Source: an uncultured Oscillospiraceae bacterium
GTDB taxonomy: Bacteria > Bacillota > Clostridia > Oscillospirales > Acutalibacteraceae
NCBI GenBank assembly: GCA_949283785.1
Contig: CASDTR010000069.1
Coordinates: 1-64,000, forward strand
Reading direction: 5' to 3'
Length of the DNA: 64,000 nucleotides
Shown: piece after piece, positions 25,682 to 34,374 of the stretch
Numbering within the stretch: position 1 is the stretch's first letter
Layout of the letters: every line of letters starts with the position of its first letter
Notes under the pieces: generated by a model
Told to the model about the DNA's origin: nothing
What the model saw: only the letters and a program-made list of their open reading frames with translations
Databases searched by the model: none
Position numbers and translations under genes: made by a program

Positions 25682-26041
25682 ATGAAAAATAAGAGAAAAT
25701 TTGTTTTGCCCTATAATACTGCGGCTTATATGATTTCGGCCTTGACCTTTTTGTATGCCGTTTGTTTTCTCATAATCTGCTTTGTAATGATAGATAAGCT
25801 TCCCGATACGGTGCCTCTTCATTGGTCTGAGCAGAGCGGCTTTGACAGATTCGGGGACAAGTCGGAGCTTTACGCCCTTCCGATTATCTCAATGGCTATT
25901 GCCGTAATCGCTTTGCCCTGTTCTGTGCTTCTTATACGCAAAAGCTATAACGGCTTTGCCTATTTTGTAGACGGAGTTTCCGTATTTTCAACTCTTATGA
26001 CTATCCTCGCTTTCTGGCTTATGGTAAGTCAGGTAATTTAA
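25682..26041 (+). CDS. DUF1648-domain membrane protein
   Basis: A 119-residue protein with three hydrophobic segments and the DUF1648 signature PLHWSEQSGFDRFGDKSEL, which is also found at the N-terminus of SdpI immunity proteins. It looks like a truncated or single-domain relative of SdpI. First gene after the double-operator promoter; the repressor and full SdpI genes follow. Role probably in envelope defence or immunity, by association. The ribosome site is weak, so expression may be low. Confidence 0.8.
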   Translation: MKNKRKFVLPYNTAAYMISALTFLYAVCFLIICFVMIDKLPDTVPLHWSEQSGFDRFGDKSELYALPIISMAIAVIALPCSVLLIRKSYNGFAYFVDGVSVFSTLMTILAFWLMVSQVI

Positions 26042-26086
26042 ATTTAATCGCATGGGTTAATGATGCGGATAAAGGAGGCGGTCAGA

Positions 26087-26365
26087 ATGGGGTTTCAGGA
26101 TACCTTTAAAGCGCTCAGCGACCCGACCCGAAGGGAGATACTCCATATTCTTCGCGACGGGGCGAAAACCGCCGGAGACATAGCTTCCCATTTTTCCATG
26201 GCGGGGGCTACGATAAGCCATCATCTTTCCGTTTTGCGGGAGGCGGGACTTATAACCGACGACAAGCGCGGAAAATGCATTTACTATGAAATCAACATGT
26301 CTGTACTTGACGAAATAACCCAGTGGATTGCAGCTCTGAAAGGAGAGGAAAATCATGAAAAGTAA
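26087..26365 (+). CDS. ArsR/SdpR-family winged-helix repressor
   Basis: A 92-residue ArsR-type regulator: ALSDPTRREILHILRDG is the family hallmark, followed by the recognition helix in AGATISHHLSVLREAGLI and the wing DDKRGKCIYYEINMS. No metal-binding cysteine motif is evident, as in the SdpR branch. I chose ATG 26087 because AAAGGAGG (26071-26078) precedes it; the frame from 26060 would overlap this site. The last bases overlap the next gene, the usual SdpR-SdpI coupling in which the membrane protein titrates the repressor. Confidence 0.92.
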   Translation: MGFQDTFKALSDPTRREILHILRDGAKTAGDIASHFSMAGATISHHLSVLREAGLITDDKRGKCIYYEINMSVLDEITQWIAALKGEENHEK

Positions 26366-27020
26366 AAAATCCATTATAACGATGTGGGTCCTCGCGTTTA
26401 TTTCACCGATAATGTTTTTGGCGGCCTATTCATATCTGCCTGAAAACGTGCCGATTCACTGGAACGCTCAGGGGCAGGTTGATAACTACGGCAGTAAGAC
26501 AATGGCGGCGTTTCTGTTTTTCCTTCCCCTGCTTTTGGCGCTGATGTTCCAGTTTCTGCCTAAAATCGACCCGAAAAAGCAGAACTATGTAAAATTCCAG
26601 AAATACTACGATATATTCGCGATATTTATGACAGCGTTCTTTGATGTGGTCAACGGTGTGATGCTTACCGAAACCTTAAGGCCCGGCACCCTTTCAATGG
26701 GTCTTATCCTTTCCATAGGCGTAAGCCTTATGCTCATAGTTCTCGGAAATATGATGGGCAAAATAAAGCATAACTATTTTATGGGAATAAAGACCCCCTG
26801 GACTCTGGCCGACCCTGACGTCTGGAACCAGACCCACCGCGTAGGCGGCATCATGTTTGTCATTATCGGAATAATCGCCCTTATAACCGGCTTTATCTCC
26901 ACTATGGCTTTCGCCATGGTCATTTTGGTCGGCTCATTGGGTTCTACAGCAGTCCTCTTCATTTTAAGTTATGTGCTGTTCAAAAAGCGCCATCCCGACG
27001 GGGACAACGATAAAAAGTAA
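26355..27020 (+). CDS. SdpI-family membrane protein
   Basis: A 221-residue protein with DUF1648 at the N-terminus (VPIHWNAQGQVDNYGSKTMA), central membrane segments and the SdpI C-terminal motif YFMGIKTPWTLADPDVWNQT followed by HRVGG. In Bacillus subtilis SdpI gives immunity to the SDP toxin and, when bound by toxin, sequesters SdpR. No SdpC-like toxin gene is visible here, so this may be an immunity or sensing unit without its toxin. Translationally coupled to the repressor gene. Confidence 0.92.
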   Translation: MKSKKSIITMWVLAFISPIMFLAAYSYLPENVPIHWNAQGQVDNYGSKTMAAFLFFLPLLLALMFQFLPKIDPKKQNYVKFQKYYDIFAIFMTAFFDVVNGVMLTETLRPGTLSMGLILSIGVSLMLIVLGNMMGKIKHNYFMGIKTPWTLADPDVWNQTHRVGGIMFVIIGIIALITGFISTMAFAMVILVGSLGSTAVLFILSYVLFKKRHPDGDNDKK

Positions 27021-27037
27021 CTTTGGGAGATGAGGTT

Positions 27038-27355
27038 ATGCATTTTGAAGCTATACTGTATCTGGCGTTAGCGGCGATATTTATTGTTGTCGGCATCCTT
27101 ATTTTCCGTGGAAATACAGATCTCATTCACAATTACCATCAGAAAAACGTCAAGGACTTTGACAGGTACGGAAAAGCAATGGGCAAGGGTGTTATAGGAA
27201 TGGGCGTGCCCTTTTTGCTCGGTGCGATCGTTTCTTTATGTTTAAACAGCGATAAGGGTACGATTGTCGGCATAGTCATTGTGCTGTCGGGCTTTGCGCT
27301 GTCCTTCATTTATATACTTAAAGTCCAGAAAAAGTATAACGGAGGTCTCTTTTAG
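27038..27355 (+). CDS. DUF3784 family membrane protein
   Basis: A 105-residue protein with three hydrophobic segments; the stretch FRGNTDLIHNYHQKNVKDFD between the first two is typical of DUF3784. Function unknown. It starts 17 bases after SdpI with a GGGAGATGAGG site, so it is the last member of the SdpR-controlled operon. Homologues often accompany SdpI genes in Firmicutes. Confidence 0.82.
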   Translation: MHFEAILYLALAAIFIVVGILIFRGNTDLIHNYHQKNVKDFDRYGKAMGKGVIGMGVPFLLGAIVSLCLNSDKGTIVGIVIVLSGFALSFIYILKVQKKYNGGLF

Positions 27356-27549
27356 AAAGACGCCTTAATAGTTTTCAGTGGTCCTGTAATTTATGCCTGC
27401 GGATAAGCTGAGCCGAAATGCGGGAAAATCCAAATAGTTAGCCCGTAAAATGCGTCAGATTTCCTTAATAGTATTTATAGGCAGAACGAAGCTCAAAAGC
27501 ATTTGTGTTAAAAAGCTGTTTTGTCCATATTTAATTTAATAGATGAAAA

Positions 27550-27593
27550 CACCCCTTTTTCGGTTTGATCTGAGAAGGGGTGCTGCGTTTTTT
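27550..27593 (+). terminator. Terminator downstream of the SdpI operon
   Basis: Arms CACCCCTT (27550-27557) and AAGGGGTG (27575-27582), then CTGCG and six T. The preceding stretch 27356-27549 has no credible gene. Confidence 0.7.
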
Positions 27594-27636
27594 GGGGGGA
27601 TTTCGGAAGTGAAGGCCGCCGCTGTGCCGCCCTGTA

Positions 27637-27665
27637 TTGCATATGCGTTTGTCATGGGGTATACT
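27637..27665 (+). promoter_or_regulatory. Candidate promoter of the NTF2-like gene
   Basis: TTGCAT (27637-27642), 17 bases, TATACT (27660-27665), about 45 bases before the start codon. Confidence 0.5.
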
Positions 27666-27708
27666 TAAATTATTTTAAACTTCCAATACGGAAAAGAGCT
27701 GAGAGAAT

Positions 27709-28128
27709 TTGAACACTCACGAAGAAAAAATACAGAGATGGTTTTCTATGTGGCTGAAAAAAGATTGTAACAGCCTTGAAGATATCTTTTCGGCCGATGC
27801 GGTATATACCGAAAGCTGGGGGCCGGAATATCATGGCACAGTTAAGATCCGCCATTGGTTTAACGAGTGGAACACAAGGGGAACGGTGCTCAAATGGGAG
27901 ATAACGGGATTTTTTCATAAGGAAAATCAGACGGCTGTGCAGTGGTATTTTGAAAACAAAATGGATAGCGGCAAAACCGAGGCCTTCGAGGGCATGACTC
28001 TTATCGAATGGACGAAGGATGATAGAATAAAGAGCCTTAAGGAATTCGGATGCAATATAAACAGATATGACCCTTATGAAATGGGAGAGACCCCCGTTTT
28101 TAGAGAAGAGAAAAAGTCATGGTTTTGA
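27709..28128 (+). CDS. NTF2/SnoaL-like fold protein
   Basis: A 139-residue cytosolic protein with the SnoaL-like layout: N-terminal helices (EEKIQRWFSMWLKKD), then IFSADAVYTESWGPEYHG and a curved beta-sheet ending in LIEWTKDDRIKSLKEFGC. Such proteins are small enzymes or ligand binders; no catalytic residue can be assigned. TTG start behind GAGAGA. Followed after 26 bases by a methyltransferase gene, so the two may be one transcript. Confidence 0.75.
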   Translation: MNTHEEKIQRWFSMWLKKDCNSLEDIFSADAVYTESWGPEYHGTVKIRHWFNEWNTRGTVLKWEITGFFHKENQTAVQWYFENKMDSGKTEAFEGMTLIEWTKDDRIKSLKEFGCNINRYDPYEMGETPVFREEKKSWF

Positions 28129-28154
28129 ATTTGTTTTATTAGGGAGTGAATTAA

Positions 28155-28946
28155 ATGGAAATAAAAGATATACGCATTGATAACGGCAAGGCCTTCGACT
28201 GGGACAAGGCTTCGGCGGACTATGCAAAGTACAGGGATATTTACCCGGAAATATTTTACAGAAAAATCGCAGAAAGAAATCTGTGTGTGTCAGACCAAAT
28301 GGTTTTAGATTTAGGTACGGGTACGGGAGTGCTGCCGAGAAACATGTACCGTTTCGGCGCAAAGTGGACAGGCTGCGATATATCGGCAGGTCAGCTGGAG
28401 CAGGCGGAAAAGCTATCCCGTGAGGCAGGACAGGGTATCGAATACATCCTGACCCCGGCTGAGGAAATAGATTTTCCCGACGGCACCTTTGACGTTATAA
28501 CATCGTGTCAGTGTTTCTGGTATTTCGACCATGAGAGAATAACGCCGAACCTCAAAAAGATGCTCAAAAAGGACGGAAGGCTGCTGATCCTTTATATGTC
28601 ATGGCTTCCCTTTGAGGACGAAATCGCGGGCGAGAGCGAAAAGCTAATTTTAAAATACAATCCCATGTGGAACGGCAACGGGGAGACGGTACACCCAATC
28701 GAGGTGCCTGATTGTGTTTTGAAGAGTTTTGAGCCTGTATACAGTGAGGAATACAGGTTTGATATCCCGTTTACTAAGGAGACATGGCATGGAAGAATGA
28801 AGGCTTGCCGCGGAGTTGAGGCGTCTCTTACCGCCGAGGAGACGGCAAGGTGGGAGAGGGAGCACCGGGCTCTCCTCGAAAGAATAGCCCCCGACGAATT
28901 TAAAGTAAAGCATTACGCAGCCATGCTGGAGCTGAAGCCTCGCTGA
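28155..28946 (+). CDS. Class I SAM-dependent methyltransferase
   Basis: A 263-residue soluble methyltransferase. Motif I VLDLGTGTGVLPR binds SAM; GCDISAGQLEQAEKL is motif II, EEIDFPDGTFDVITSCQCFW motif III/IV. The substrate-binding C-terminal part is unassigned. Similar to Methyltransf_11 family enzymes. Ribosome site AGGGAGTG. Confidence 0.88.
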   Translation: MEIKDIRIDNGKAFDWDKASADYAKYRDIYPEIFYRKIAERNLCVSDQMVLDLGTGTGVLPRNMYRFGAKWTGCDISAGQLEQAEKLSREAGQGIEYILTPAEEIDFPDGTFDVITSCQCFWYFDHERITPNLKKMLKKDGRLLILYMSWLPFEDEIAGESEKLILKYNPMWNGNGETVHPIEVPDCVLKSFEPVYSEEYRFDIPFTKETWHGRMKACRGVEASLTAEETARWEREHRALLERIAPDEFKVKHYAAMLELKPR

Positions 28947-29519
28947 ACCGGAAAATGGAAAATAAATTTTAAGGCGTAAAGGCTGCGTATGTTTTGCGGC
29001 AATGTGTTTTTCTCTCCGAAAACATTTTAAAAGTTTATTAATATATATATACTGTTTATTAACTGAGCTTTTGAAGAAATGCGGTTTTTATCGTTTATGT
29101 ACAAAAAAGCAATTAATATGCGAAATCTATTGATTATTTAAGTTTTATAGTATAAACTTAAATAAAAGGAAAGTAATCAAAAAGTATAGTAAAATGTATA
29201 TTTTTTCAAAAAAATGAAAATAAATCACAAATTTATTACCTGAAACTAATTTAAATTTTGAAGTTCAAATTATTGAATTAGTTTACTATATGTTATACAA
29301 TATCAATATATATAAAATTTTGCACTTTTATAAATATTAAAAGAGAAGCATCGGGATTTCTTGTTTGGCAAATAAGCTTATAAGGATTGACACGGTGCTT
29401 TTGATTTTCGGTATGTTGTTAAAATATTGTGCTGAACACTGTATCCTTTAACGATATTTGTAGACCGAAGCAATTTTGCGATGACTAATTAATTAAAAAG
29501 GGGATTGAGGGGTATTTTT
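28947..29519 (+). promoter_or_regulatory. Long AT-rich leader and promoter region of the exopolysaccharide locus
   Basis: About 570 bases without a gene, markedly richer in A/T than the flanks. The best promoter is TTGAAT (29273-29278), 17 bases, TACAAT (29296-29301), giving an untranslated leader of about 210 bases. A second TTGACA at 29387-29392 has only a poor -10 at 19 bases. The nucleotide composition is like that of regulatory regions bound by nucleoid proteins. No riboswitch was recognised. Confidence 0.5.
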
Positions 29520-31430
29520 ATGGATTTGAGAGCACTTCGTTTTTATCGCAGTAAAGAAGCCTTTTTTAAGAGTGTAGGCTTGATGCTTGTGGATGTGGCA
29601 CTGATAGTTTGCTGTATGGTCGGTGCGTTGTGGATAAGATATGACTTTAGTTTCACGCTTATTGAACCGGCCTTTCTTGAGTCTGTATATAAATATATGT
29701 GGATAAACATTTTATGTACAGTTTTTATCAACGCTTTGTTTAAGCTGTATAAAATTCTTTGGCGTTTTGCAAGCATTGTGGAAATGCGCAATATAGTTAT
29801 TGCGGTTTTCACTTCGACGCTTGTACAGTATTTAGGTATGCGACTTCTCGGACTGCGTGTGCCGCGCAGCTATATATACATATATGTATTGCTTCTTCTG
29901 TTTTGCATGATCGTGCCGAGGTTTTCATACAGATTTATGAGCATTATATTAAAAAAATACAGCGGAGGATCTCGTGCAAAGCCTGTTATAACCTTGGTTG
30001 TCGGAGCGGGTTCTGCAGGATACACGCTTGTCCATGAAATCAAAAGCAGTCCTCATTTGAATCGCAAAATACCCTGTATTATAGACGATGATCCCGAAAA
30101 GCAGGGAACTTATCTTCAGGGTATTCCGATTGTGGGCAAAAAAGAGGCGATTCCCGAAGCGGTAAAAAAATATAATATTGAAGAGATAATTATTGCAATT
30201 CCTACGCTTACTCCTGAAAAACAGAGTGAGCTTTTGGAGATATGCCAGGAAACGGCTTGTAAGGTGCAGCTTCTTCCGAGCATCTATCAGCTTGTAAATC
30301 AGGAAATAAAGGTTTCAATGCTGCGCAATGTTAAGATAGAGGATCTGCTTGGCCGTGATTCCATACAGCTTCGCATGGATAAAATTGCGGAATATATAAG
30401 CGGCAATGTAATTATGGTTACAGGAGGCGGCGGTTCAATAGGAAGCGAGCTTTGCCGGCAGATAGCGCTGCATAATCCGCGTCAGCTTATAATTGTTGAT
30501 ATATATGAAAATAATGCTTACAACATACAGATGGAGCTGAAGAGAAATTATCCCGATCTAAATTTGGTTACTCTTATAGCTTCTGTTCGTGACAGAAAGA
30601 GAATCGAAACAATTTTTGAAGAATACAGGCCTGACATAGTCTATCATGCCGCCGCGCACAAGCATGTACCTCTTATGGAAGACAGTCCTAACGAAGCGAT
30701 CAAGAATAACGTGCTGGGTACATATATCGTGGCTCAGATGGCCGACAAATACAAAGTTAAGAGGATGGTTTTGATTTCATCTGATAAAGCTGTAAGACCG
30801 ACTAACGTAATGGGTGCCTCAAAGCGTATGTGCGAGATAATTATGCAGGTGTTCAATCAGATTTCCGATACCGAATATGCAGCCGTACGTTTCGGAAACG
30901 TTCTCGGAAGCAACGGAAGCGTTTTCCCGCTCTTCAATAAACAGATTAAGGAAGGCGGCCCTGTTACGGTTACGCATCCGGATATCATCCGTTATTTTAT
31001 GACTATCCTTGAAGCTGTCAATCTTGTTCTTCAGTGCGGCGCATTTGCTCACGGAGGAGAGATATTTATTCTGGATATGGGAGAACCCGTAAAGATACTT
31101 GATATGGCAAAGAAAATGATCCGTCTTTCGGGACATATTCCGGACAAGGATATAAAAATAAAATTCACCGGACTTCGTCCTGGAGAAAAGCTGTATGAAG
31201 AGCTTCTCATCGATGAAAAGAATCTTGTACGCACCGAGAATGAACGCATTTTTGTTGCTCAGATGGGAGAAATAGATGCAGAAGGAACCCGTAAACAGAT
31301 TCTGGAAATCGTAAACAGAGCTTATGAAGAATCTGCTGATATTCGCAAGTATATTAAAGAAATAGTACCCGAATATAAGATTTGGGGAGAGAATAACAGC
31401 AGTGAAAACAGTGAAGAAAACATAATGTAA
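29520..31430 (+). CDS. Membrane-bound nucleotide-sugar 4,6-dehydratase (PglF/CapD type)
   Basis: A 636-residue protein: four to five N-terminal membrane segments, a first Rossmann-like domain (TLVVGAGSAGYTLVHEI) and a C-terminal SDR dehydratase with MVTGGGGSIGSELCRQIALH, AAAHKHVPLME and SSDKAVRPTNVMGASKRM. This architecture is that of PglF/CapD/WbpM, which convert UDP-GlcNAc to the 4-keto-6-deoxy sugar. ATG 29520 has GAGGGG seven bases upstream, better placed than TTG 29505. First gene of the polysaccharide locus; the aminotransferase, phosphosugar transferase and acetyltransferase that follow complete a bacillosamine-type route. Confidence 0.93.
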   Translation: MDLRALRFYRSKEAFFKSVGLMLVDVALIVCCMVGALWIRYDFSFTLIEPAFLESVYKYMWINILCTVFINALFKLYKILWRFASIVEMRNIVIAVFTSTLVQYLGMRLLGLRVPRSYIYIYVLLLLFCMIVPRFSYRFMSIILKKYSGGSRAKPVITLVVGAGSAGYTLVHEIKSSPHLNRKIPCIIDDDPEKQGTYLQGIPIVGKKEAIPEAVKKYNIEEIIIAIPTLTPEKQSELLEICQETACKVQLLPSIYQLVNQEIKVSMLRNVKIEDLLGRDSIQLRMDKIAEYISGNVIMVTGGGGSIGSELCRQIALHNPRQLIIVDIYENNAYNIQMELKRNYPDLNLVTLIASVRDRKRIETIFEEYRPDIVYHAAAHKHVPLMEDSPNEAIKNNVLGTYIVAQMADKYKVKRMVLISSDKAVRPTNVMGASKRMCEIIMQVFNQISDTEYAAVRFGNVLGSNGSVFPLFNKQIKEGGPVTVTHPDIIRYFMTILEAVNLVLQCGAFAHGGEIFILDMGEPVKILDMAKKMIRLSGHIPDKDIKIKFTGLRPGEKLYEELLIDEKNLVRTENERIFVAQMGEIDAEGTRKQILEIVNRAYEESADIRKYIKEIVPEYKIWGENNSSENSEENIM

Positions 31431-31571
31431 ACTAAAACAGCCGAATTGCGCCGCCCGATAAACCCATTTCCGAAAGTCTGAAGACATCGGGAGGTTTTAT
31501 TGGGCGGAAAAATTGATTTGAAAGAGCTGTAAGATAAAATGTACAGCTAATGGGAGAAAAGAGGAAGAACT

Positions 31572-32834
31572 TTGAAAGATAATCTGAAGCCGTTCACTCA
31601 AAAGCTCTGGCTCAGCAGTCCGACTATGCACGCAGGGGCAGAGCTCGAATACATAGCCGAAGCGTATGAAACTAATTGGATGTCTACGATCGGAAAAAAT
31701 ATTGATGAAGTCGAACGTCTGGCGTGCGAAAAAGTAGGACGAAAATACGCCGTTGCGCTTTCTTCGGGAACGGCAGCTTTGCATATGGCTGTAAAATTAG
31801 CAGGAGTAAAGAGAGGAGAGCGTGTATTCTGTTCCGATTTAACTTTTGCGGCAACGGTAAATCCCGTTGTCTATGAAGGCGGAATCCCCATATTTATTGA
31901 TTCGGAATATGAGACATGGAATATGGATCCATCAGCCTTAGAAAAGGCTTTTGAAATTTACCCTGACGTAAAGGCAGTGGTGGTCGCCCACTTGTACGGA
32001 ACGCCCGGAAAGGTTAAAGAGATAAAAGAAATATGTGAAAGACACGGCGCAGTTATAATAGAAGATGCCGCAGAATCGCTGGGAGCGTCTTATAAAGGCG
32101 GGCAGACGGGTACATTCGGAAAGTACAGTGCAATCAGCTTTAACGGCAATAAGATTATTACGGGTTCTTCAGGCGGTATGCTCCTTACAGATGATGAAGA
32201 GGCGGCAAAAAAGGTAAGAAAGTGGTCCACCCAGTCTCGTGAAAGCGCTCCCTGGTATCAGCACGAGGAAGCGGGCTACAATTATCGTATGAGCAATGTT
32301 ATCGCCGGTGTGGTAAGAGGGCAGTTCCCCTATTTAGAGGAGCACATAGCTCAGAAGAAAGCAATATACGAAAGATATTGCGAAGGCTTCAAAGGTCTTC
32401 CCGTTGCAATGAATCCCTATGATGCGGGATGTTCTGAGCCGAACTACTGGCTTTCATGCATGATGATTCATCCGGAAGCCGTGTGTTCGCAGGTGAGAAG
32501 CGAATGCGAAGCGCTTTATATAAGTGAAAGCGGAAAAAGCTGTCCCACGGAGATTCTGGAAACACTCAGCAAATATAACGCAGAGGGACGTCCTATTTGG
32601 AAGCCGATGCACATGCAGCCGATTTTCCGAATGAATGAGTTTATTACGAGAGAGGGCAGCGGCAGAGCTAAGACAAACGCATATATTTCCGGAGGCACCA
32701 CAGGTAAGGACGGAAAACCCCTTGATGTGGGAATGGATATTTTCCACAGAGGCTTGTGTCTGCCCAGCGACAATAAGATGACCGCAGAACAGCAGGATAT
32801 TGTTATTGAGATTATAAAAAGGTGTTTTGAATGA
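31572..32834 (+). CDS. DegT/DnrJ/EryC1/StrS nucleotide-sugar aminotransferase (PglE-like)
   Basis: A 420-residue PLP-dependent aminotransferase. Substrate and cofactor motifs: ALSSGTAALHMAVKLAGV, IIEDAAESLGASYKGGQTG and the PLP lysine in SFNGNKIITGSSGG. The last motif is close to PglE, which aminates UDP-4-keto-6-deoxy-GlcNAc. TTG start behind GAGGAAG. The intercistronic gap contains an imperfect hairpin (CCGCCCG near 31453 with GGGCGG near 31500). Overlaps the next gene by four bases. Confidence 0.92.
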   Translation: MKDNLKPFTQKLWLSSPTMHAGAELEYIAEAYETNWMSTIGKNIDEVERLACEKVGRKYAVALSSGTAALHMAVKLAGVKRGERVFCSDLTFAATVNPVVYEGGIPIFIDSEYETWNMDPSALEKAFEIYPDVKAVVVAHLYGTPGKVKEIKEICERHGAVIIEDAAESLGASYKGGQTGTFGKYSAISFNGNKIITGSSGGMLLTDDEEAAKKVRKWSTQSRESAPWYQHEEAGYNYRMSNVIAGVVRGQFPYLEEHIAQKKAIYERYCEGFKGLPVAMNPYDAGCSEPNYWLSCMMIHPEAVCSQVRSECEALYISESGKSCPTEILETLSKYNAEGRPIWKPMHMQPIFRMNEFITREGSGRAKTNAYISGGTTGKDGKPLDVGMDIFHRGLCLPSDNKMTAEQQDIVIEIIKRCFE

Positions 32835-33496
32835 TATCTGAAAAGGTAAAAGTAACGGAAAAGACGCAAGTGCCTCACAAGAAAGGATTTTACGAAAAAT
32901 ACATAAAGCGTCCCCTTGATTTTTTGCTTTCACTGACAGCACTTATCGTTCTTTCTCCGATTTTGCTGTTAGTTACCGTTTTGGTGCGCGTAAAGCTTGG
33001 CTCGCCTGTGATCTTCAAACAGGAAAGGCCCGGGCTTAACGGAAAAGTTTTTAACATGTATAAATTTCGCACCATGACAAATGAGAAAGATGAAAACGGT
33101 GAATTGCTTCCTGATGAAATACGGCTTACGGCATTTGGTAAAAAGCTTAGGAGCACCAGTATGGATGAGCTGCCGGAGCTTTGGAATATAGTTCGCGGGG
33201 ATATGTCGGTTGTAGGTCCGAGACCGCTGCTTATAAAATATTTATCAAGATATAATTCACATCAGGCGAGAAGGCATGAGGTGCGTCCCGGATTTACGGG
33301 ATATGCCCAGGTGAACGGGCGAAACAGCATTACATGGGAGAAAAAATTCAATTTGGACGTAGAATATGTAGATAATGTTACATTCTTTACTGATGCAGGA
33401 ATTGTACTGAAAACCTTAAAAACCGTATTGGTGCGCGAAGGCATCAGCAGTGACAGCAGCGCGACAATGGAAGAGTTTATGGGTAACTGCGAATGA
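32831..33496 (+). CDS. Initiating phosphoglycosyl transferase (PglC-like)
   Basis: A 221-residue monotopic membrane enzyme. One re-entrant hydrophobic segment (FLLSLTALIVLSPILLLVTV) followed by the cytosolic catalytic domain: FKQERPGLNGKVFNMYKFRT, STSMDELPELWN with the Asp-Glu dyad, and GPRPLL. It transfers the phosphosugar to undecaprenyl phosphate, starting repeat-unit assembly. Its place between PglE- and PglD-like genes suggests diacetylbacillosamine phosphate as donor (inference). Confidence 0.93.
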   Translation: MISEKVKVTEKTQVPHKKGFYEKYIKRPLDFLLSLTALIVLSPILLLVTVLVRVKLGSPVIFKQERPGLNGKVFNMYKFRTMTNEKDENGELLPDEIRLTAFGKKLRSTSMDELPELWNIVRGDMSVVGPRPLLIKYLSRYNSHQARRHEVRPGFTGYAQVNGRNSITWEKKFNLDVEYVDNVTFFTDAGIVLKTLKTVLVREGISSDSSATMEEFMGNCE

Positions 33497-34107
33497 AAAG
33501 GCTGTTTATTGTCGGCTGCAGCGGCCACGGAAAAGTGGTTGCCGATATAGCCGTAAAGACATCAAGATATGATGAAATATTTTTTTTAGATGACAATCCG
33601 AATGTGACAGAGTGCATGAATATCCCGGTAGCGGGAGGCAGCGACAGCCGTGATTTCGGCCCTGAAGATGAGGCGGTTGTGGCCATCGGAAATTCCGAAG
33701 TTCGTCAGAAATTACAGGAAAACCTTGAAGCGAAAGGTGTTAAGATAGCTACTCTCATACATCCGTCCGCTGTTATAGGAATGAATGTAAATATAAAAGA
33801 AGGCACGGTTATTATGGCAGGTGCGGTTATTAACCCGAATACGGATATCGGAAAGGGAGTAATCATAAACACCTGTGCCTCCGCAGATCATGATAATACG
33901 ATCGGCGACTATGCCCATATATCCGTAGGTGCGCATTTGGCGGGCACGGTGACAATTGGAAAGCATACATGGATAGGCGCCGGAGCAACAGTGAGCAACA
34001 ATATCAGAGTTGCCGATAATGTGACAGTAGGAGCAGGTGGGGTTGTAGTGAAAAACATTGAGCAAAGCGGCACTTATGTAGGTGTTCCTGCGAAGAGAAT
34101 AAAATGA
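33493..34107 (+). CDS. Sugar N- or O-acetyltransferase (PglD/NeuD-like)
   Basis: A 204-residue acetyltransferase. N-terminal Rossmann-like part (FIVGCSGHGKVVADIAVKT, IFFLDDN) binds the nucleotide sugar; the C-terminal hexapeptide left-handed helix (GTVIMAGAVINPNTDIGKGV, TCASADHDNTIGDYAHIS) binds acetyl-CoA. His in SADHD is the expected catalytic base. In PglD it acetylates the 4-amino group. Overlaps pglC-like gene by four bases. Confidence 0.9.
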   Translation: MKRLFIVGCSGHGKVVADIAVKTSRYDEIFFLDDNPNVTECMNIPVAGGSDSRDFGPEDEAVVAIGNSEVRQKLQENLEAKGVKIATLIHPSAVIGMNVNIKEGTVIMAGAVINPNTDIGKGVIINTCASADHDNTIGDYAHISVGAHLAGTVTIGKHTWIGAGATVSNNIRVADNVTVGAGGVVVKNIEQSGTYVGVPAKRIK

Positions 34108-34248
34108 AGCCGCATCGGAAATTATTTATATAATACTGTTGAAGTTTGCTGATCTACGGAAAACGCACATTTCAAGAGCGTTTCATTCGCAAACGAATGT
34201 TAATCCGGAATTGTAATAATTCAGACTGGTAACCTGTCTGCAGGCTGA

Positions 34249-34284
34249 GCGTTATCTGTACATTGATGATAACGCATTTTGTTT
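34249..34284 (+). terminator. Hairpin terminator between PglD-like and aldolase genes
   Basis: Arms GCGTTATC (34249-34256) and GATAACGC (34268-34275) followed by ATTTTGTTT. Partial read-through would still allow the downstream genes to be expressed. The rest of the 267-base gap shows no gene. Confidence 0.6.
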
Positions 34285-34374
34285 AGTAAACGGCAATTGT
34301 AAAGATTTTCGCTCATAAATTTTGTCAAGATATTTTAGCTGCCGATTTTCGTGCAGAAGAGTAAAGGAAAAATA

